From Cycas panzhihuaensis (taxonomy: Eukaryota; Cycadophyta), in contig CM041465.1 of NCBI GenBank assembly GCA_023213395.1, positions 142,669,741-142,733,740 of the forward strand: 64,000 bases of DNA, read 5' to 3'. Under the pieces are notes generated by a model, which had not been told where the DNA came from, did no database searches, and saw only the letters and a program-made list of their open reading frames with translations. The position numbers were made by a program, and so were the translations under genes. Positions 44,356 through 57,161 of this stretch are shown in pieces. The first letter of the stretch is position 1; every line of letters begins with the position of its first letter.

Positions 44356-46866
44356 TGAAATGCTCGCTATGGGGCGGTGTCCAACGTCTAGCAAAAGGAC
44401 ATAAGAGTATGCTATGCTAACTAATCTAGGCAGCAAGGAACTCACCTCGCAGGGCATCCGTCTTGGCGCCTTGGTCTGGATCGCAAGGTGCTGGTTGCTT
44501 CCGGTGGCCGCAAAATAAGGCCTTCCTACCCTTTGGATGGCCGGGAAGGAGAGAGAATGCCTTGCGCGTTGTGTCTTCTCAAGGCAATGAGAAGGCAACG
44601 AATGGAAGGGCAACTAACTAATGTGTAGGCAAATGCAAAAAAGTGCACAATGAAGGCAACTCGAATGCAATGCGAGCAAGCTAACTACGCTATGCTACGC
44701 TAGCTAAAGCAAGAAATAATATAAAAAATGAATGCACTTTTCCTTTTTCCCTTATAGTCTTTTACAATTTCCTAACTACACAGGCAAATGCATGAAAGGT
44801 AGCAATGTAAAAGGGGATATGTAGGAAACAAGGGGAATACCTGGATCCGGCGCTGGAATAGAGTGTAGCTCATCTCTCTAAGTCCCACTCCTTTCTACTC
44901 TGTTCATCGTGCATGCAATGCCGGTCGGCGGTAGTTGCCAAAAGTGAAAGAAGAGGGGTTTACTTACCTCCCCTTAAGCATACAAAATCAAATAAACAGA
45001 AAGAAATGAAAAGATTGAAACCAAAAAAGAAATGCACTACGTGGAGAACTAACCTGCAATGGGTTCGTTCCACGTGTCACTTCACCGATGCGCGATCCTG
45101 CAAACGAGTGAGAAGAACACCTTCCTCTCAGAAGAGAGGCCACGAAATATACTAAAATCAAATGGGACTAAGATCTATGCTAAGCATCGAAATATAACCA
45201 AATGAAATAGCAACATGCAAGAAATACTCTCACCACCATATACCACGAAGACCCTCGAAAGGGAAAGGAGTATAGCCTCGGAATGGCTAACTCACCCACG
45301 GGAGACCTCCACGGAACTCGGGAAGGAGAAACTAATTGGCAACTAAGTAGTGAGGTAACAAACTGTAATAAGGAAAAGAATAACAAAAAAAACTGAGGCT
45401 TAGGTAGGGCCCAACACGAACAGGTGAGACTTCTGGCAATGACGTAGTGACAGGTTGCCTATACTAACTTGAACACCCCAACTAAATTCCCTAAACTCCC
45501 TTAGCCCGTTCCCTAAGAAAGCACCGATGGCAAAGGAAAGAGGACAAGGGATGAACCCTTGGGGACCTCCCTCAAATCCTCGTATGTTACTCCTTTGCAT
45601 CGGCTAACCAAGGAAGGGGTAAAAGAGATGGTTTAAGGAAAACATAGAGGCCTCAAAGAAACAACTGAGGGTATTACTAATCTAGTGCAACACTATGAGG
45701 AAAACTAGCTAACTAAGATCTCATTCATTAACAGACAAAATAAATAGAAACAAAATAAATTGCAAGTAGAAACAAGAAGTACCTTATAGGAAGAAGATCA
45801 AGCATGAACTTTGCTGCTAGGAAACAATAGCAATAACCAATGTATGAGGACTGATCATGAGAGGTTCTTGCAAGAGTGGAAATGAAGAAAACTCCTTACA
45901 AACTTGGAGCCTTGGAAATAGGCTCTTTGGGGAAGCTTTTGGGTGAAAATGTCCTTTATAACCTTGAGCACTTGCAAAGAGGGATGAGGATTGCTGTGGA
46001 GAGTTGTAGGGGGCAGCAATGGCCCTGCAAGTCTAGCTGCTAGCAATCCTCTTCTCCTTTGTCTAGTTGTTGTGCATGTGGATTGTCTTTCTCTGTGTGT
46101 TTTCTTGTTGAAAAGTCAGAAATTTTTCCAAAATATTTGAAAAATGACCAAAAGATCTGAAAAATGGGGAGCAAAATCCCCTTTATCCCCCTGTTCACAG
46201 CAGGTGAACATTGGGGATGTCAGGGTGACTCGAATCAATCGACACCACACGACAGTTCCATAAAACAAACAGAAACTGTCACGTGGTTCTCTTTTTTTAA
46301 ATTTCAAATAGTGGTACTGCAGTAAACTCTGCGGTACCATAGCAAAGACTACGGTACCGCTAAGTTTACAGCAGTATTAGACTGGAAATAAAATAAAAGA
46401 AAAAGGAGTAGAAACATCAGGTTTTGAAGTAAAAACCAAGGCTAAACATAAGTTGGAGCAGTTGGGGGAATGCCCAGGTAATGGGCAGGTACCCAAAATA
46501 ATGAAAAGAGTCCTAACTAAGGATTAAATTAGGCTTAGGAAGGACTGCAATGTAAGCAACATGTTGTAACGGGAGCAAACAGATCGACCAAACATCCGGG
46601 AGGCGTGAAGACAACGTGGGTGGTCAGGCGCCATACGAGGTGTAGCATTTGCTAAGGAATGCCCCCGTTGTGAGTCGTCATAGGCTGTAGGTGTGCCGTA
46701 AGCACATGCAATATGAGCAAGCAGAGAAGCAGTGTATACCAGCAGACATATGTCAAGCAATCTATGCTAACATAACCTCAATCAAGCATGGGCAAGAAAA
46801 AGTGAAAATGTATACTTAAACATACCTGCGTCGATGCAGACAAGTCCATTCCCGAGGCGGGAAATA
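44356..46866 (-). repeat. Element D 5' LTR
   Basis: It starts TGAAATGCTCGC and ends GGCGGGAAATA. It aligns with 30303-32875 throughout. U3 again has the three CGGTACCG-like sites (46311-46375) and a GGGGATAAAGGGG box (about 46180-46193). Confidence 0.9.
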
Positions 46867-48533
46867 GCTCTCAAAGAAATTAATAATATGCAACGCTAGT
46901 TGAAATATTTCATCTTATACACATGCAATTGTTTCTTTGAATGAGTGATCTATGATGCAAAAAAGAGAGATTTTGAAAATATGTTATTACTATTTTAAAT
47001 GATTTTTTTAGACCTTTGAGGTTATATGCAAATAACATATCTAAACAACAACCCTCATGCAAGATACTAGCTTTAAATATTCAATATCGATTGGAGTAAA
47101 AAAGACTCTTAAAGGATCCTTGAATCTTTAACAATCTAAAAAATCAAATATGCACTCACTATTCAATACTTTAAAGATTTTTTTTGAAGGAAGAGAAAGT
47201 AAACTCAAGAGTGAAATCAAGCAAACCACAAAACTTAGGAATCAAAACTTCTTTCTTATTACATGAATATGCCTCATAATGGTTATTTTTCCTTTCAATT
47301 GATCAATCTTTCCTAATGATTTCCCTTAAAACAAATAAAAAAATAGAAACAACATAGAAGAAGGGCTAAACTATAGCCAAACAAAGCCAAACGAGATGGT
47401 AAACTACCTAAAATATAAATTACTTTGCAAGAATAGGAAGGGGTGGCTTTGTAATTATTGGAGAGATGACCATGCTCCACCTTAGTCTATCCCTTATAGA
47501 CACAAAGGGCTAGCCTTTCAACAAGTATTTCAAGCCCCAAAACATATATAAAATCACCACAGAATTAGCTATAGGAAAGATAAAGTTCGAGTAAAAATAA
47601 TCTTGAAATATAGTAAGATAAGTAACAACTACATAGGAAAGACCTTACCTATTTAAAAGAAGTTTGAAGCTAAAAACTTTGATATAAAACCACAAAAATA
47701 AAGATCAAACCATTAATATTTGATTGTTAGTGGAACATAAAGTCACAACATCATAATCCTTTCTCAATTTCACCCATAAGCATCTTTAAAATCTAAGTTA
47801 TAGTAACAACAGTAGCATTCCTGAAAAAATCTCTAAAACACTAAGAAATCTCCATAAAAACTTAAGCAATTCACAATCTAACTTACGATTATGAATCATA
47901 AAACCCTAGTTGTCATTCTTGGGCATCAAAGGGATAAGATTCCACCAAATCTATGTGGCATCATGTAAAAATATAGTACATTGGCTAAGTTTTTCATGCA
48001 TGACAATAAAAAATGTGATCAGTCACATTTTTAGAACTAAAAAAATGTGACTTTACTCTAAAAATGTGATCGGTCATGTTTTTGGCAATACCAAAATTGC
48101 GACAAATGTGAAAGTGAAAGTTAACTCATAAAAGAGTCAAAATATAATTTTTAAATATAAATTAAAGTATAAATAACTTTATAAATAAGTAGAGAAGCCA
48201 AAAACAAGATGAAAACAAGGAGTACAAGCCCAAAAAATGATTAAAAATGATAAAATTTTGCGTGAAATCAAGAATAAAATACAAAAATAATAAGTTTTAA
48301 AGGAGGCATTAGATTAAATTGATTATGAAAAAAAAAAATTAGTGCCATAGTCTCAATCATCGGTAGGTGATAGTAAAATATAGATCACATCATCATTCAT
48401 CGTAATCCATTAAGCAAAATCCATATATTTCTCCATCAAAACAGGGCCTAAGTCATCATTAAATAAATCCATCACTCATTGTTTATGAAACCATATAATA
48501 AACATGTCAAAAATCACAAACACAAACCAAATG
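46867..48533 (-). repeat. Element C 5' LTR, outer part
   Basis: It resumes with the duplicated GCTCT and aligns with 7409-9081 of the 3' LTR. The last about 18 bp of the LTR are missing, and sequence changes abruptly after CCAAATG. Confidence 0.85.
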
Positions 48534-50565
48534 CTATGAGAAGTTGTATATAATAGTTAAAGAAGGTATTTTTAACCATCTAAAGATAAAAAATAGGTCC
48601 CTATTGATGAAAAAGTCCTATTTGTAGGTGGAGCTAAGCAATTAGTGAAAAAAGAAAAAGTCTATATGTGTGTGTGTGTGTTTAAAGTTGTTTTTCTATT
48701 TTTTTATCTACTACATAAGTCTTTATATTATTAGAAGCTCTTTTAGCCTTATAAATCTCTTTATTGATATATTCAAGGATGTATATCATAATGTTGATAT
48801 GATGGTTACATAAATCTCATGGGGCTATATTTAGAAATGAGGGTAAAAGAAAAAAAAAACTTTTGTATTGTTGATTATGGAGACTCAATGAAACCACAAA
48901 TTCACCCAAACATACTTTAGATCTATGGGTGTTGAAGTTAGTTCTCATTGAGGGGGATGAAACCATCACTATGAAATAGTCAAAAATAATGAAATGGCCC
49001 ATGACTCCTATATATGGACAATGAAGAAAAAATAAAGAAGGATGTGAAGCCTATAGAGAAAAGTGATTATGTCTCTAAATATAGATCATAGCATATAGAA
49101 TAAGATGTAGATAGCACATAGAAGCAACAAAAACCTTTATGTTAAAGAAGTCAAAGATAATACATATGATGTAGACGCAGACATGTATTATTATGGAATA
49201 AATAGAAGAGGCCCTAATGACAAATGACAAGGATGCAAAGGCATCATAAAGGATATCAAAGCTTACATTCAAAGTCCCAAATGAGACATAGTAAAGAAAT
49301 TACAAAGCTAGGGAGATAAGAAGCGACACCACACAAAGAATGCTCTACAATTTTCTTAATAAAACTTATAAATTTATGGCAAAACCCAAAATAATTTAGA
49401 TAATGACAATATTTTTTTCATAAATATTTTAATATAATATCTCAAGTGGGTGAAGCTTTTTAGTGGTAGACCTAAAATTTCATTAGAAATGGTTAATTCT
49501 TTTTGCATTTGTAAAAATAAACTCAACCATATTTGATAATATTTAAAATTGGCTAACCTCTAGTGGATCAACCCCCAATTATCTGAAGGTATAAAGAAAC
49601 CAACAACTAAGCGTAAAAGGGCAAAGCCCTTATTTTTCAACCCCCTTTCATTTTCTAAAGGTATGGCTTTATCTTTTTAGCCATATCTGAAGCATAGAAA
49701 GTTAGATTTTAGATTTTAAAATTGCGTTGGAAGGCTAGTTTAACCCTCTTTGATTTAATAGACCATATGAAGTAGAATGGAGTTGATTTGATGTAGAAAT
49801 TTTAGTTTTTTATTTTTATTTTAAACTTATTATTTTATAACATTTTCATTACATATAGGAATATTTATTTATTCTCAAAGGCTCTAAACTATTTGATGTC
49901 ATTTATGTTGATGTAATGTATCCCAAAATGGGGGTGAAAATATAAACTTTATCATATAGGCTCTTTATAGGCTTTAAAGAACCCACTTTGCATTAAAATT
50001 TATCATTTAGAGAGAGTCATTTCTTAATGTATTAAGTCACATTCTCTTTTATATCATGTTAAGTGAATTTTATATTATATTGTTGGATATTTAATAGCTC
50101 ATAGTGGCAATTGTAAGCCCATAGAGATATTTGTAAGCCCTTAGAGGTAATTTATGAGGCTATAAAACCTTTGTGTAAGGCCATGAAGCCTTTTATTATG
50201 TATTTCTAGCCATTATAACCAATGACAACTACTCTTAAGTCTTATTGGGCAAGAGGTGAGACATCTTTTCTACTACCCTTGTATTTGATTTTTAGCTCAC
50301 TTATTTGGCCACGTAAGATGACATGTTTCTAGAGTATAGCTAACTTGACACTAATAGAACCACATGCATAATAGAATAACCTAGTTAACTGATAGTTACA
50401 ATAGTTAGTTTCCCATGTGATCTAGTGGATAGAGCTTACTTTATATAGACATTAACAATACTTTATGATTACTAAAGTAAGTTGATCTAACAAAGATTTA
50501 AAGATAAGACTTATACTTTCGATATGATATTTCAATTGATGTAATTATATGTAATAAGAGGGGAA
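48534..50565 (+). other. Element X right internal part, no readable genes
   Basis: A/T-rich DNA between C and the right LTR of X. I found no copia protein motif. There is a (TG)n tract at about 48667-48681. The last bases (AAGAGGGGAA, 50556-50565) form a polypurine tract against the LTR. Confidence 0.5.
50554..50565 (+). promoter_or_regulatory. Element X polypurine tract
   Basis: ATAAGAGGGGAA directly before the LTR start TGTTAAATA. Confidence 0.6.
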
Positions 50566-50897
50566 TGTTAAATATAATATCTAATTACATTCCAACCCCA
50601 TCCATACTCTATCATGTATTATTTGATTAGTCATATTAACATGTGTACCATATTGATAATTGTACCAACACATAAAGGTTAACCTTGAGGGTTCTCACAT
50701 GTGATGAGATGTTCTATAAGTATATACTTGAGTCTTTCTAATAATTTAAAGTTTGGTGATTCTTTATAATTTATTATATTTTATCTTCATATATACTTCA
50801 TCTCTTTTATGTCTTGTTGCTTATCCTACACTCACCTCATGATCTATTTTTTATACATTATTGGGTCCACTATCATTGCCTTCATCTAAAACCAACA
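50566..50897 (+). repeat. Element X right LTR
   Basis: It starts TGTTAAATATAATATC, ends AAACCAACA, and aligns with 5768-6090. It has a polypurine tract upstream, as a 3' LTR should, but also a primer-site-like TATAGTATTAGAGC directly downstream (50900-50912), as a 5' LTR would. Confidence 0.75.
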
Positions 50898-50979
50898 TTA
50901 TAGTATTAGAGCTACAATTCCAAACCAACAAGGCCATGCTGGAGCATTAATATGATACTCCTTATAATTATGAATATTA

Positions 50980-51028
<49 letters not shown>

Positions 51029-51693
51029 ACTCAAATCATAATATTACCAAAGTCATCAAAACGTTGATATTCATAAGGAATCACTTACAGTTATAGGTTG
51101 CTTCTAGGGGGTAACCTCCTTAAGAGCAAAGTTCAATCAAGAGATTCAAAGATATCCTTAAGACTACAAAAATTAGAAACATAAAGGAGAGGCTTATCCT
51201 AATTGTGTTATTGAGTAGTGCATATGAGATAATTCATTACATATAAAATAAACACGAGTTGTATAACCTTTACAATGCTTTATATATTATAACTATTACA
51301 TGGTTCCATATAATAGATAGTTAGGATATGAGGGTCCTAATATTCCTCCCTATTAGAAGAGCATTGCCCTTAAGGATTGAATTATGGAAACTATTATTGG
51401 AGTTGGTGAAGAGGTTTCCATGTTGTATTTTATGATTGCATGCCTTGTGATTACACCAAGGCTTCTATGGTATAATGGTTTTAAAGTTGGCATATTTGAC
51501 ATTGTAGGATTACTTTTGGTATAAGCATGATAAATCCTTTATCATCTAACTCAAGTAGTGATGAATTCATCGCATCTATTATCCTAAAACCTTCTTAAGA
51601 CAAGACACATATAAAACTAAATATATCTTGGAGGAAAGAGGTAGGTCTAGCTTATAAGCAACTTAGTTAATCTTTTATATCATACAACACAGC
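50898..51693. other. Spacer between X and F
   Basis: It starts with a primer-site-like sequence, then (AT)n at 50983-51022. The remainder shows no convincing protein frame. Confidence 0.5.
50983..51022. repeat. (AT)n microsatellite
   Basis: About 20 AT units without interruption. Confidence 0.9.
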
Positions 51694-54441
51694 TGCTTCC
51701 TAGCTACCGAGAATGGATACGGACAGTCGACTTGTAGGCTTAGGTATACTTCTTCCCTTTCACTTGTGTTATTTCTTTGGAAAGGTTGACATGAGTATTG
51801 CCTCATTGCATGACTACTTGCTTCATTTGTATGATCACTTTACATTTGTCGCCTATTCATGTCACTTGTCGTATTATGAGCCTATGATGACCCCAGCAGG
51901 ACCTACCTTTCCGCAAGGTAGGCATCCCCATGGCACTATACAACTCTTTGTGTTGTCTCCACACCGCCTTGAGCTTCTTTCAGTTTGTATAACCCATTCA
52001 TACCTCGACTTTGAGCTCCTAGCACTTCGTTTCTGGGACCTTTCCCTGTTGATGTTTTGCTTACCTTTGTCCATGTGCATTTTAGACTGTCTCAGCCACC
52101 TAGACAGAGGCCGCCTCTCCCAGGCCTACCACATCACCTCCCAAAGCTCTCAGAACCCAAATTTTTTCCATTCTAGCTTTCTGGTCCCGCACCGCTATAA
52201 ACTTAGCGGTACTGCAAAGTTTACTGTGGTACCGCAAAGTTTACCAAGGTGCAACTGTTGTCAGTTATTTTTAAAAAATTGCCATGGTAATTCTTGCGTT
52301 TCCATGGAATCGCCATATGGTCAAGATCCACCTCAGCCCTATTCACACCATATTCACTCACCTAGGGCTAGAATGGGTATAAGTATCCAAACCCTCATCA
52401 TTTTGAGGTCCTCTTAGGTCATTTTTTGCTCTCAAACACAATCGTTCCTACTGCAACTTCTGTTCTTCTTCTCTTTCTGCTACAGGTGTACTTGCAGGCC
52501 TGCATTTCCTATAACTCAGCACTGTGATTTGCCTGCAACTCCTTACTTCCATGGTGGGAAATCTCTCTCTAGGTTTTATCAAACAATTTTTGTGTGGTTC
52601 TTCTCCAATTCACCCGAGAAGTGTCTCCCTCAGCTATCCATTGGAAGTTCTCCTGCAAACCCTTATAGGCATCCTCTTCTCCACTAGTAGCGATTGCGCA
52701 CTGCTCCATATCACCAATGGTCTTCCAAACCCCTTTCCTCCAGATCTATGGTAAGTTGTCTCCATATTGGACTTATTTCTTGTCTTGCTTGCCTGTTTCC
52801 TTTAGGTTTGACTGTAGTAAAGCTTGTTTCCATTGTGCTTGGTTGGTTGCTTCCCGGCTCTACTTTCTCTCTACTAGTTTTCTCCAAGGGAGTAGCGAGA
52901 GAAGAGTCACAAGGTTGGGTGAAGAGAGAAAGTGGGGGCAACCCCCCTTTTCAGTCCTTCTCTCCAAGGGTATCCCCTTCCCACCTTCTCTTCTCTTGCT
53001 CCATGCTCTTCTTGAGATAATTAGCAGTGATTGAGCCCTAGGCTTGTGCCAGATTATCAGCATATGCAACCCCTTACTGCGCTGATTCTAGGCATACACA
53101 CCTCTTGTTTGGATCCCCGTAGTGTCCCTCGTATTGTTGGGTACCCCTTGATATCATTGGCAAGGGTTTGTGCACCAGATTGCTGCCCATAGTAACTCCC
53201 AGTCTTGCATTTTTCCCAAACTCTTTGTTACTCTTTTCTTGCACCTCTTGGTTGTCCTTAGTTGCTCTTACCATTACCTTGTTGTGCTAGAGAGTTGTGT
53301 GGAGAACACAGCAGAGGGTTAGCCATCCTAAGGCTTCCCTTACTTCATTTTTGCTTGATGTTTATCCTTGCTTGAGAGAGGGTTTTAGAGCTTGTTGCAG
53401 CGATTGTCTTTCCTAACACTCTAACATAAATATCACATATATACTTACATATACATAGCTTGTCTTCTACAGGCCCTTCCTGGAAGGGATAAGTTTGTGG
53501 ATGTGCAGGTTGTCATGGTGCTCTTGCAAAGATATAAAACATCCGGTTCCGGGTAAGATCTACCGCTTTTGTTCTTTGCTTTCACTTTTTTCCTTTCCAC
53601 TTTCTTTTCACAAAGGGGAAGGTAAGGAAGCCCCCATCATTTATGTCAAGACTTGGCTATGCATCCATGGATTGATGCAAGGATGTATGTTGCGCATGGG
53701 TGAGGTCTCCCATCAGCCACCACATCTCCCAGGTATGTACATCCTTCCTTTAACTCTCATTTCCTTTTATTACTTTTGTTTAGGATCTATGTGTTAGTTA
53801 AGTAGGTCACACATAAAAGTAAAAGAGGAAACATTATCTTTTATTTACACTTGTAAGCTTGCATATCGTATACTCAACCCTTATAGGAAAAGGACCTATA
53901 GGAAACTTACCCTTCCTGTTCCTTTTCCCATAAAGCCTAGCTTACCCCTTTCAGTTCATTCTACTTGATATTGTTTACTTGAATATATGACACCTATTCT
54001 CGTTTCCCTTTTGAATCGTTAAAGGAAACTTTGGTTTAGTTATCTTCTTCCCTTCTCTCTCTCCTCCTCTTGGCTTTATTTGCTTGGTCAACTAATCAGG
54101 AGTAACCCAGCTACATTGTAGGCTACCGCCCACCTTGTCCCCATCTGTTTCTCTCTATCATAGGGAAACCTTTGAGGACTCCTCTCTTCCCCTTCCGGCC
54201 ATCCAAGGGTGGGAGGATCTTCCTCTCGAGCTTATCTAGGCTACCTTTCCTGTTTTCCCTCTTTCTCTTTTAGGTAGAGGACCACTCCAAGGTAATTGGG
54301 TATCATCCGCAAGTTCCAAACTCATGGTCCGGCGCATGGGGTGCCCTGCGTGATACTTTCTTTACTTGTAGGTTTTCACCTGCACCTTCGACTATCATTA
54401 CTCCTACCGAGCTTATCGATTATCCCATAGACACACATCCA
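51694..54441 (+). repeat. Element F 5' LTR
   Basis: About 2.75 kb from TGCTTCCTAGC to CACACATCCA. U3 holds CGGTACTGCAAAG-type repeats (52188-52252), then a TATA-like GGGTATAAGTATCC (about 52375-52388). It includes a 234-codon open frame (51713-52417) with no recognisable domain, which I regard as chance. Confidence 0.75.
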
Positions 54442-54442
54442 C

Positions 54443-54460
54443 TGGCGACCATACTGGGGA
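54443..54460 (+). promoter_or_regulatory. Element F primer-binding site
   Basis: TGGCGACCATACTGGGGA, identical to D and G. Confidence 0.85.
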
Positions 54461-54608
54461 CTTGCCAGTAAGGGAGCTAGTTTCTACCCCTTCCTGTTGG
54501 TACTATTACCTTTTAGTGGTCTCCTCCACTTCGTCTCTTTTGTTGGGCAGCCCCCAACATGCACACTTTACATCTTTTTCCTTCTTCTAACATGTCAGCA
54601 AGTTTTGT

Positions 54609-55088
54609 ATGTGATGCTTCTCTCGTCGCCTACGTGGTTTGCCTCCATTGTTAGAAGATCTCGAGTATCATCCTCTTTCATCATTAGATTCTGATTCAGC
54701 AATGGAAGGACACCCTTCCGGTTGGGCCTATCATGCATTTGCCTCAGGAACTCATGAGTTCCCTGCATCCATTCTAGGATCCACCCAAGAGGGTGACGAT
54801 CCCATTTACTATCTAGGTGACCAACATCACCCGCTTGACACCCATCGTTTTGCTCATACGGTAGGAGGCTCATCTCCTTTTGAGATCCACCATACAGTTG
54901 GTGATTCTTATGAGGAGTGCCCTAAGGGGTCTACTTCATTTGAGGTCTCATCTACCTCTTATGATCATGTGGATACCCCTCCTACCAACGTGGTTGAAGC
55001 TCTTAGCGAGTGCTTTCGAGCTGCTCGTCTTCAATCGCATCCTAGATGGTTTAAAGATGTCTTACATGGTGGAGTATCTTCCTCATCC
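54609..55088 (+). pseudogene. Element F gag, N-terminal fragment
   Basis: The conserved first Met (54609) is followed at once by TGA, where D and G have CGA. The frame then reads CFSRRLRGLPPLLEDLEYHP and MEGHPSGWAYHAFASGTHEF (Met at 54702), and aligns with D's gag through VVEALSECFRAARLQSHPRW. It stops being gag at about 55088, before the particle-forming core, so nothing functional can be made. Confidence 0.85.
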
Positions 55089-56577
55089 GATCTGGCAGGG
55101 GAGGATTCTCTTACAGCATGCTGTTGCAGTGCTAGTTCTTTGACCATTTTACAGTAGTGGCACCAGCAGAGGGGCCATACGCCATAGCAGAGTGGGCCCC
55201 AATGGTCCACAGATGGTAGATGCGGCTCTAGGGGACAGAGGATCAGGCGCATGTCCATGAGTCGGTCGATGTGACGTCACTCGACCTCTTCACTCTGATA
55301 GACTATACAGCAGAGCCATACAGAGCAGTGAGGTGGGAGAGTAACGATGGAGCAGGCGAAGCAGGAGCGCCCATCGACGATGATGATGACAACGATAGCG
55401 ACGACGATAGCGGCAACGACAGTGATAATGGGGAAGATGGGGCTGGCCCATCATGACCTGCAGGAGAGGCAGGTCCATCACGATTAGCGAGGAGGCGGCA
55501 GGACCATCCGGACTCTGGGAGGAGGCGAGCCCATCGAGGCCGAGGCGAGTAGGGTGCTAGAGATCAGGGGTCGCAGACTGTGGATCGTGAGGAGATCCGG
55601 AGAGGCGAGGGTCAAGTCAGTCCCTACTAGGAGCGAGGTTGAGGCAGAGGAGGTACCTGAGGATGAGGTACCTACAGCTGGCGGAGGGCCAGGAGACGAG
55701 GATGTCGCTCAAGTAGAGGAGCCGACGGCCATGGCAGGTGAGACCTAACTGTTCCCTTAATCGTTCGACACCTAGATAGACACTTGATTTCATTTCATTA
55801 TGGTATGCAGTGAGGATATACACTGATACACGACGTATTGCATTGACAGGTGTAGCAGAGGTCCACAGACTGGTGGAGGCCATGGTGAGGGAGATATTCC
55901 CTCAGGTCTACGCAGAGGGGCAACCGCCCATCCAGGCGGAGGATGCGCCCAGGTCAGCAGGAGCCCACATGCAGGCGTTCGCCCCACTAGCGAGGGTGAG
56001 GGACATCTAGGATGCAGAGTCCCAGGAACATATGGCATTCCAGGGGCAGCTGCAGCGAGAGCTCGACGCGGCCAGAGGCTAGTGGGATGAGCTGCGCGGA
56101 CAAGTCCAGGCCTTAGAGGCTTGGGGTGGACCAGGAGGAGATGTGAAGAGCAGGATCCGCATAGCAGTACTGGAGAAGCACCTCAAGGCGATAGAGGAGA
56201 AGTTCCAGAGTATGGAGGAGGGACTCAGGGGAGAGAGGGGTCATATCTAGACTCGATACAATCAGCTAGTGGCACAGATGGCCTCGAGGTCGAGCAGGAG
56301 CTGGACCTATATGCACATAGCAGCTACGACCCTGAGACAACCTTGGGATGAGGGAATCGAGGCAGGCAGCTCATAGAGGCCTAGGAGGAGCCTCGGAGGG
56401 ATGTGGTCCCCAGGAGAGGAATCACATAGACCAGGGGATGGCACCCGGGATCGTGATGCAAAGAGATGAGATGTACATTTGATTTTGACGGGAAAGCACG
56501 GGCCTCCAAGGAGTCATATGTAGACTCACATGATTATACCCCCCCTGCAAGGATCCCGACTTCCCACATGTATGATG
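55089..56577 (+). pseudogene. Antisense PMD-like gene of G, 5'-truncated
   Basis: It starts inside exon 2 (GRGGFSYSM region lost, LLQC stop FFDHFTVV present), keeps the acidic stretch, an intron at 55738-55849 with the same ends as D, and the coiled-coil exon (REIFPQVYAEGQPPIQ, AVLEKHLKAIEEKFQSM). G reads more cleanly than D in the first part of exon 3. The stops are the same TAG codons as in D. The frame shifts near 56447. Confidence 0.8.
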
Positions 56578-57161
56578 TACCATGACATTTTATATATATA
56601 TATATATACATATACGGGGTAATTGGAACCCCATTTTGATATGAAATGGTGTGTATCATGTGGTAGAGATAGCATGTATGTTTTACTTTGTAAATGAATA
56701 TTTTTGTATATTGTAAATGTAAATATATAAATATGTTTTGTCGTAAGTATTTTGTTGTAAATATTTGGTTGTAATATACATGTGTTTCCTTCCATGTATG
56801 GCTATATGTCTAACAGGAGCACACATGTTCACCGTAAGCAGAGGCGGTCGAGAGGTGTGAGGTTAGAAATAGAGTGACATACATGTCCACGGGGGAGCAT
56901 AGCGAAATATGCAAAGGAAACAACAGGTAGGAGAAAGGAGTGACGGTACTCCATAGTGTCATCCTACTTGGGGAATGCCCAAATAGGAGGACAAAGGTTC
57001 TCGAGAGGATACGGGAACGTAGGTTCTGCGGGAGGAACTGGAAGACAAAGCAAAAATCCATCTTAAATTACCATTCTACCCATGGTTGGGAGGAATGGGA
57101 ACACTTTAAAATGGTAGTTTAGGCTCATTTCAGAGCATGGCAGAGAAAAAGAGCAGAAAGA

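Larger units (their letters stand above)
30303..46866 (-). mobile_element. Element D: Tat/Ogre-type gypsy retrotransposon with extra genes
   Basis: This 16,564-bp minus-strand element has LTRs of 2,573 bp (30303-32875) and 2,511 bp (44356-46866), a primer site of the Tat type and the target duplication GCTCT. It is inserted in the 5' LTR of C. From the 5' end it holds gag, protease, linker, RT, RNase H, integrase, then an antisense spliced PMD-like gene, and finally a sense-strand RNase H frame beside the 3' LTR. Hand samples of the LTR pair differ by about 6-8%. The right end reads ...GGGAAATA, so the terminal CA has become TA. Confidence 0.9.
6670..48533 (-). mobile_element. Element C: Tat/Ogre-type Ty3/gypsy retrotransposon, interrupted twice
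   Basis: Two copies of a roughly 2.4-kb LTR (6670-9099, and 29489-30302 plus 46867-48533) bound a minus-strand internal region with gag, protease, RT-RNase H, integrase and an antisense PMD-like gene. Removing E (20266-27846) and D (30303-46866) with their target duplications leaves about 17.7 kb. That size, the long LTRs, the primer site related to ACCATACTGGGGA and the extra antisense gene between pol and the 3' LTR all fit the Tat lineage. Hand alignment of about 270 bp of the LTR pair shows roughly 12% difference, so C is the older host of the nest. The outer tip of the 5' LTR (about 18 bp) is missing and no target duplication was found. Confidence 0.85.
51694..55088 (+). mobile_element. 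Element F: 5' fragment of a Tat-type gypsy retrotransposon
   Basis: A plus-strand 5' LTR, the same primer site as D, a leader and the first part of gag. It breaks off at about 55088 where sequence identical to D's antisense gene begins. The LTR is related to D's (shared opening, shared CGGTACCG sites) but clearly a different subfamily. Confidence 0.85.

Noticed and set aside
51713-52417. A 234-codon open frame in the F LTR
   Set aside because: No domain, biased composition, not open in the related LTRs of D. Most likely chance within U3.
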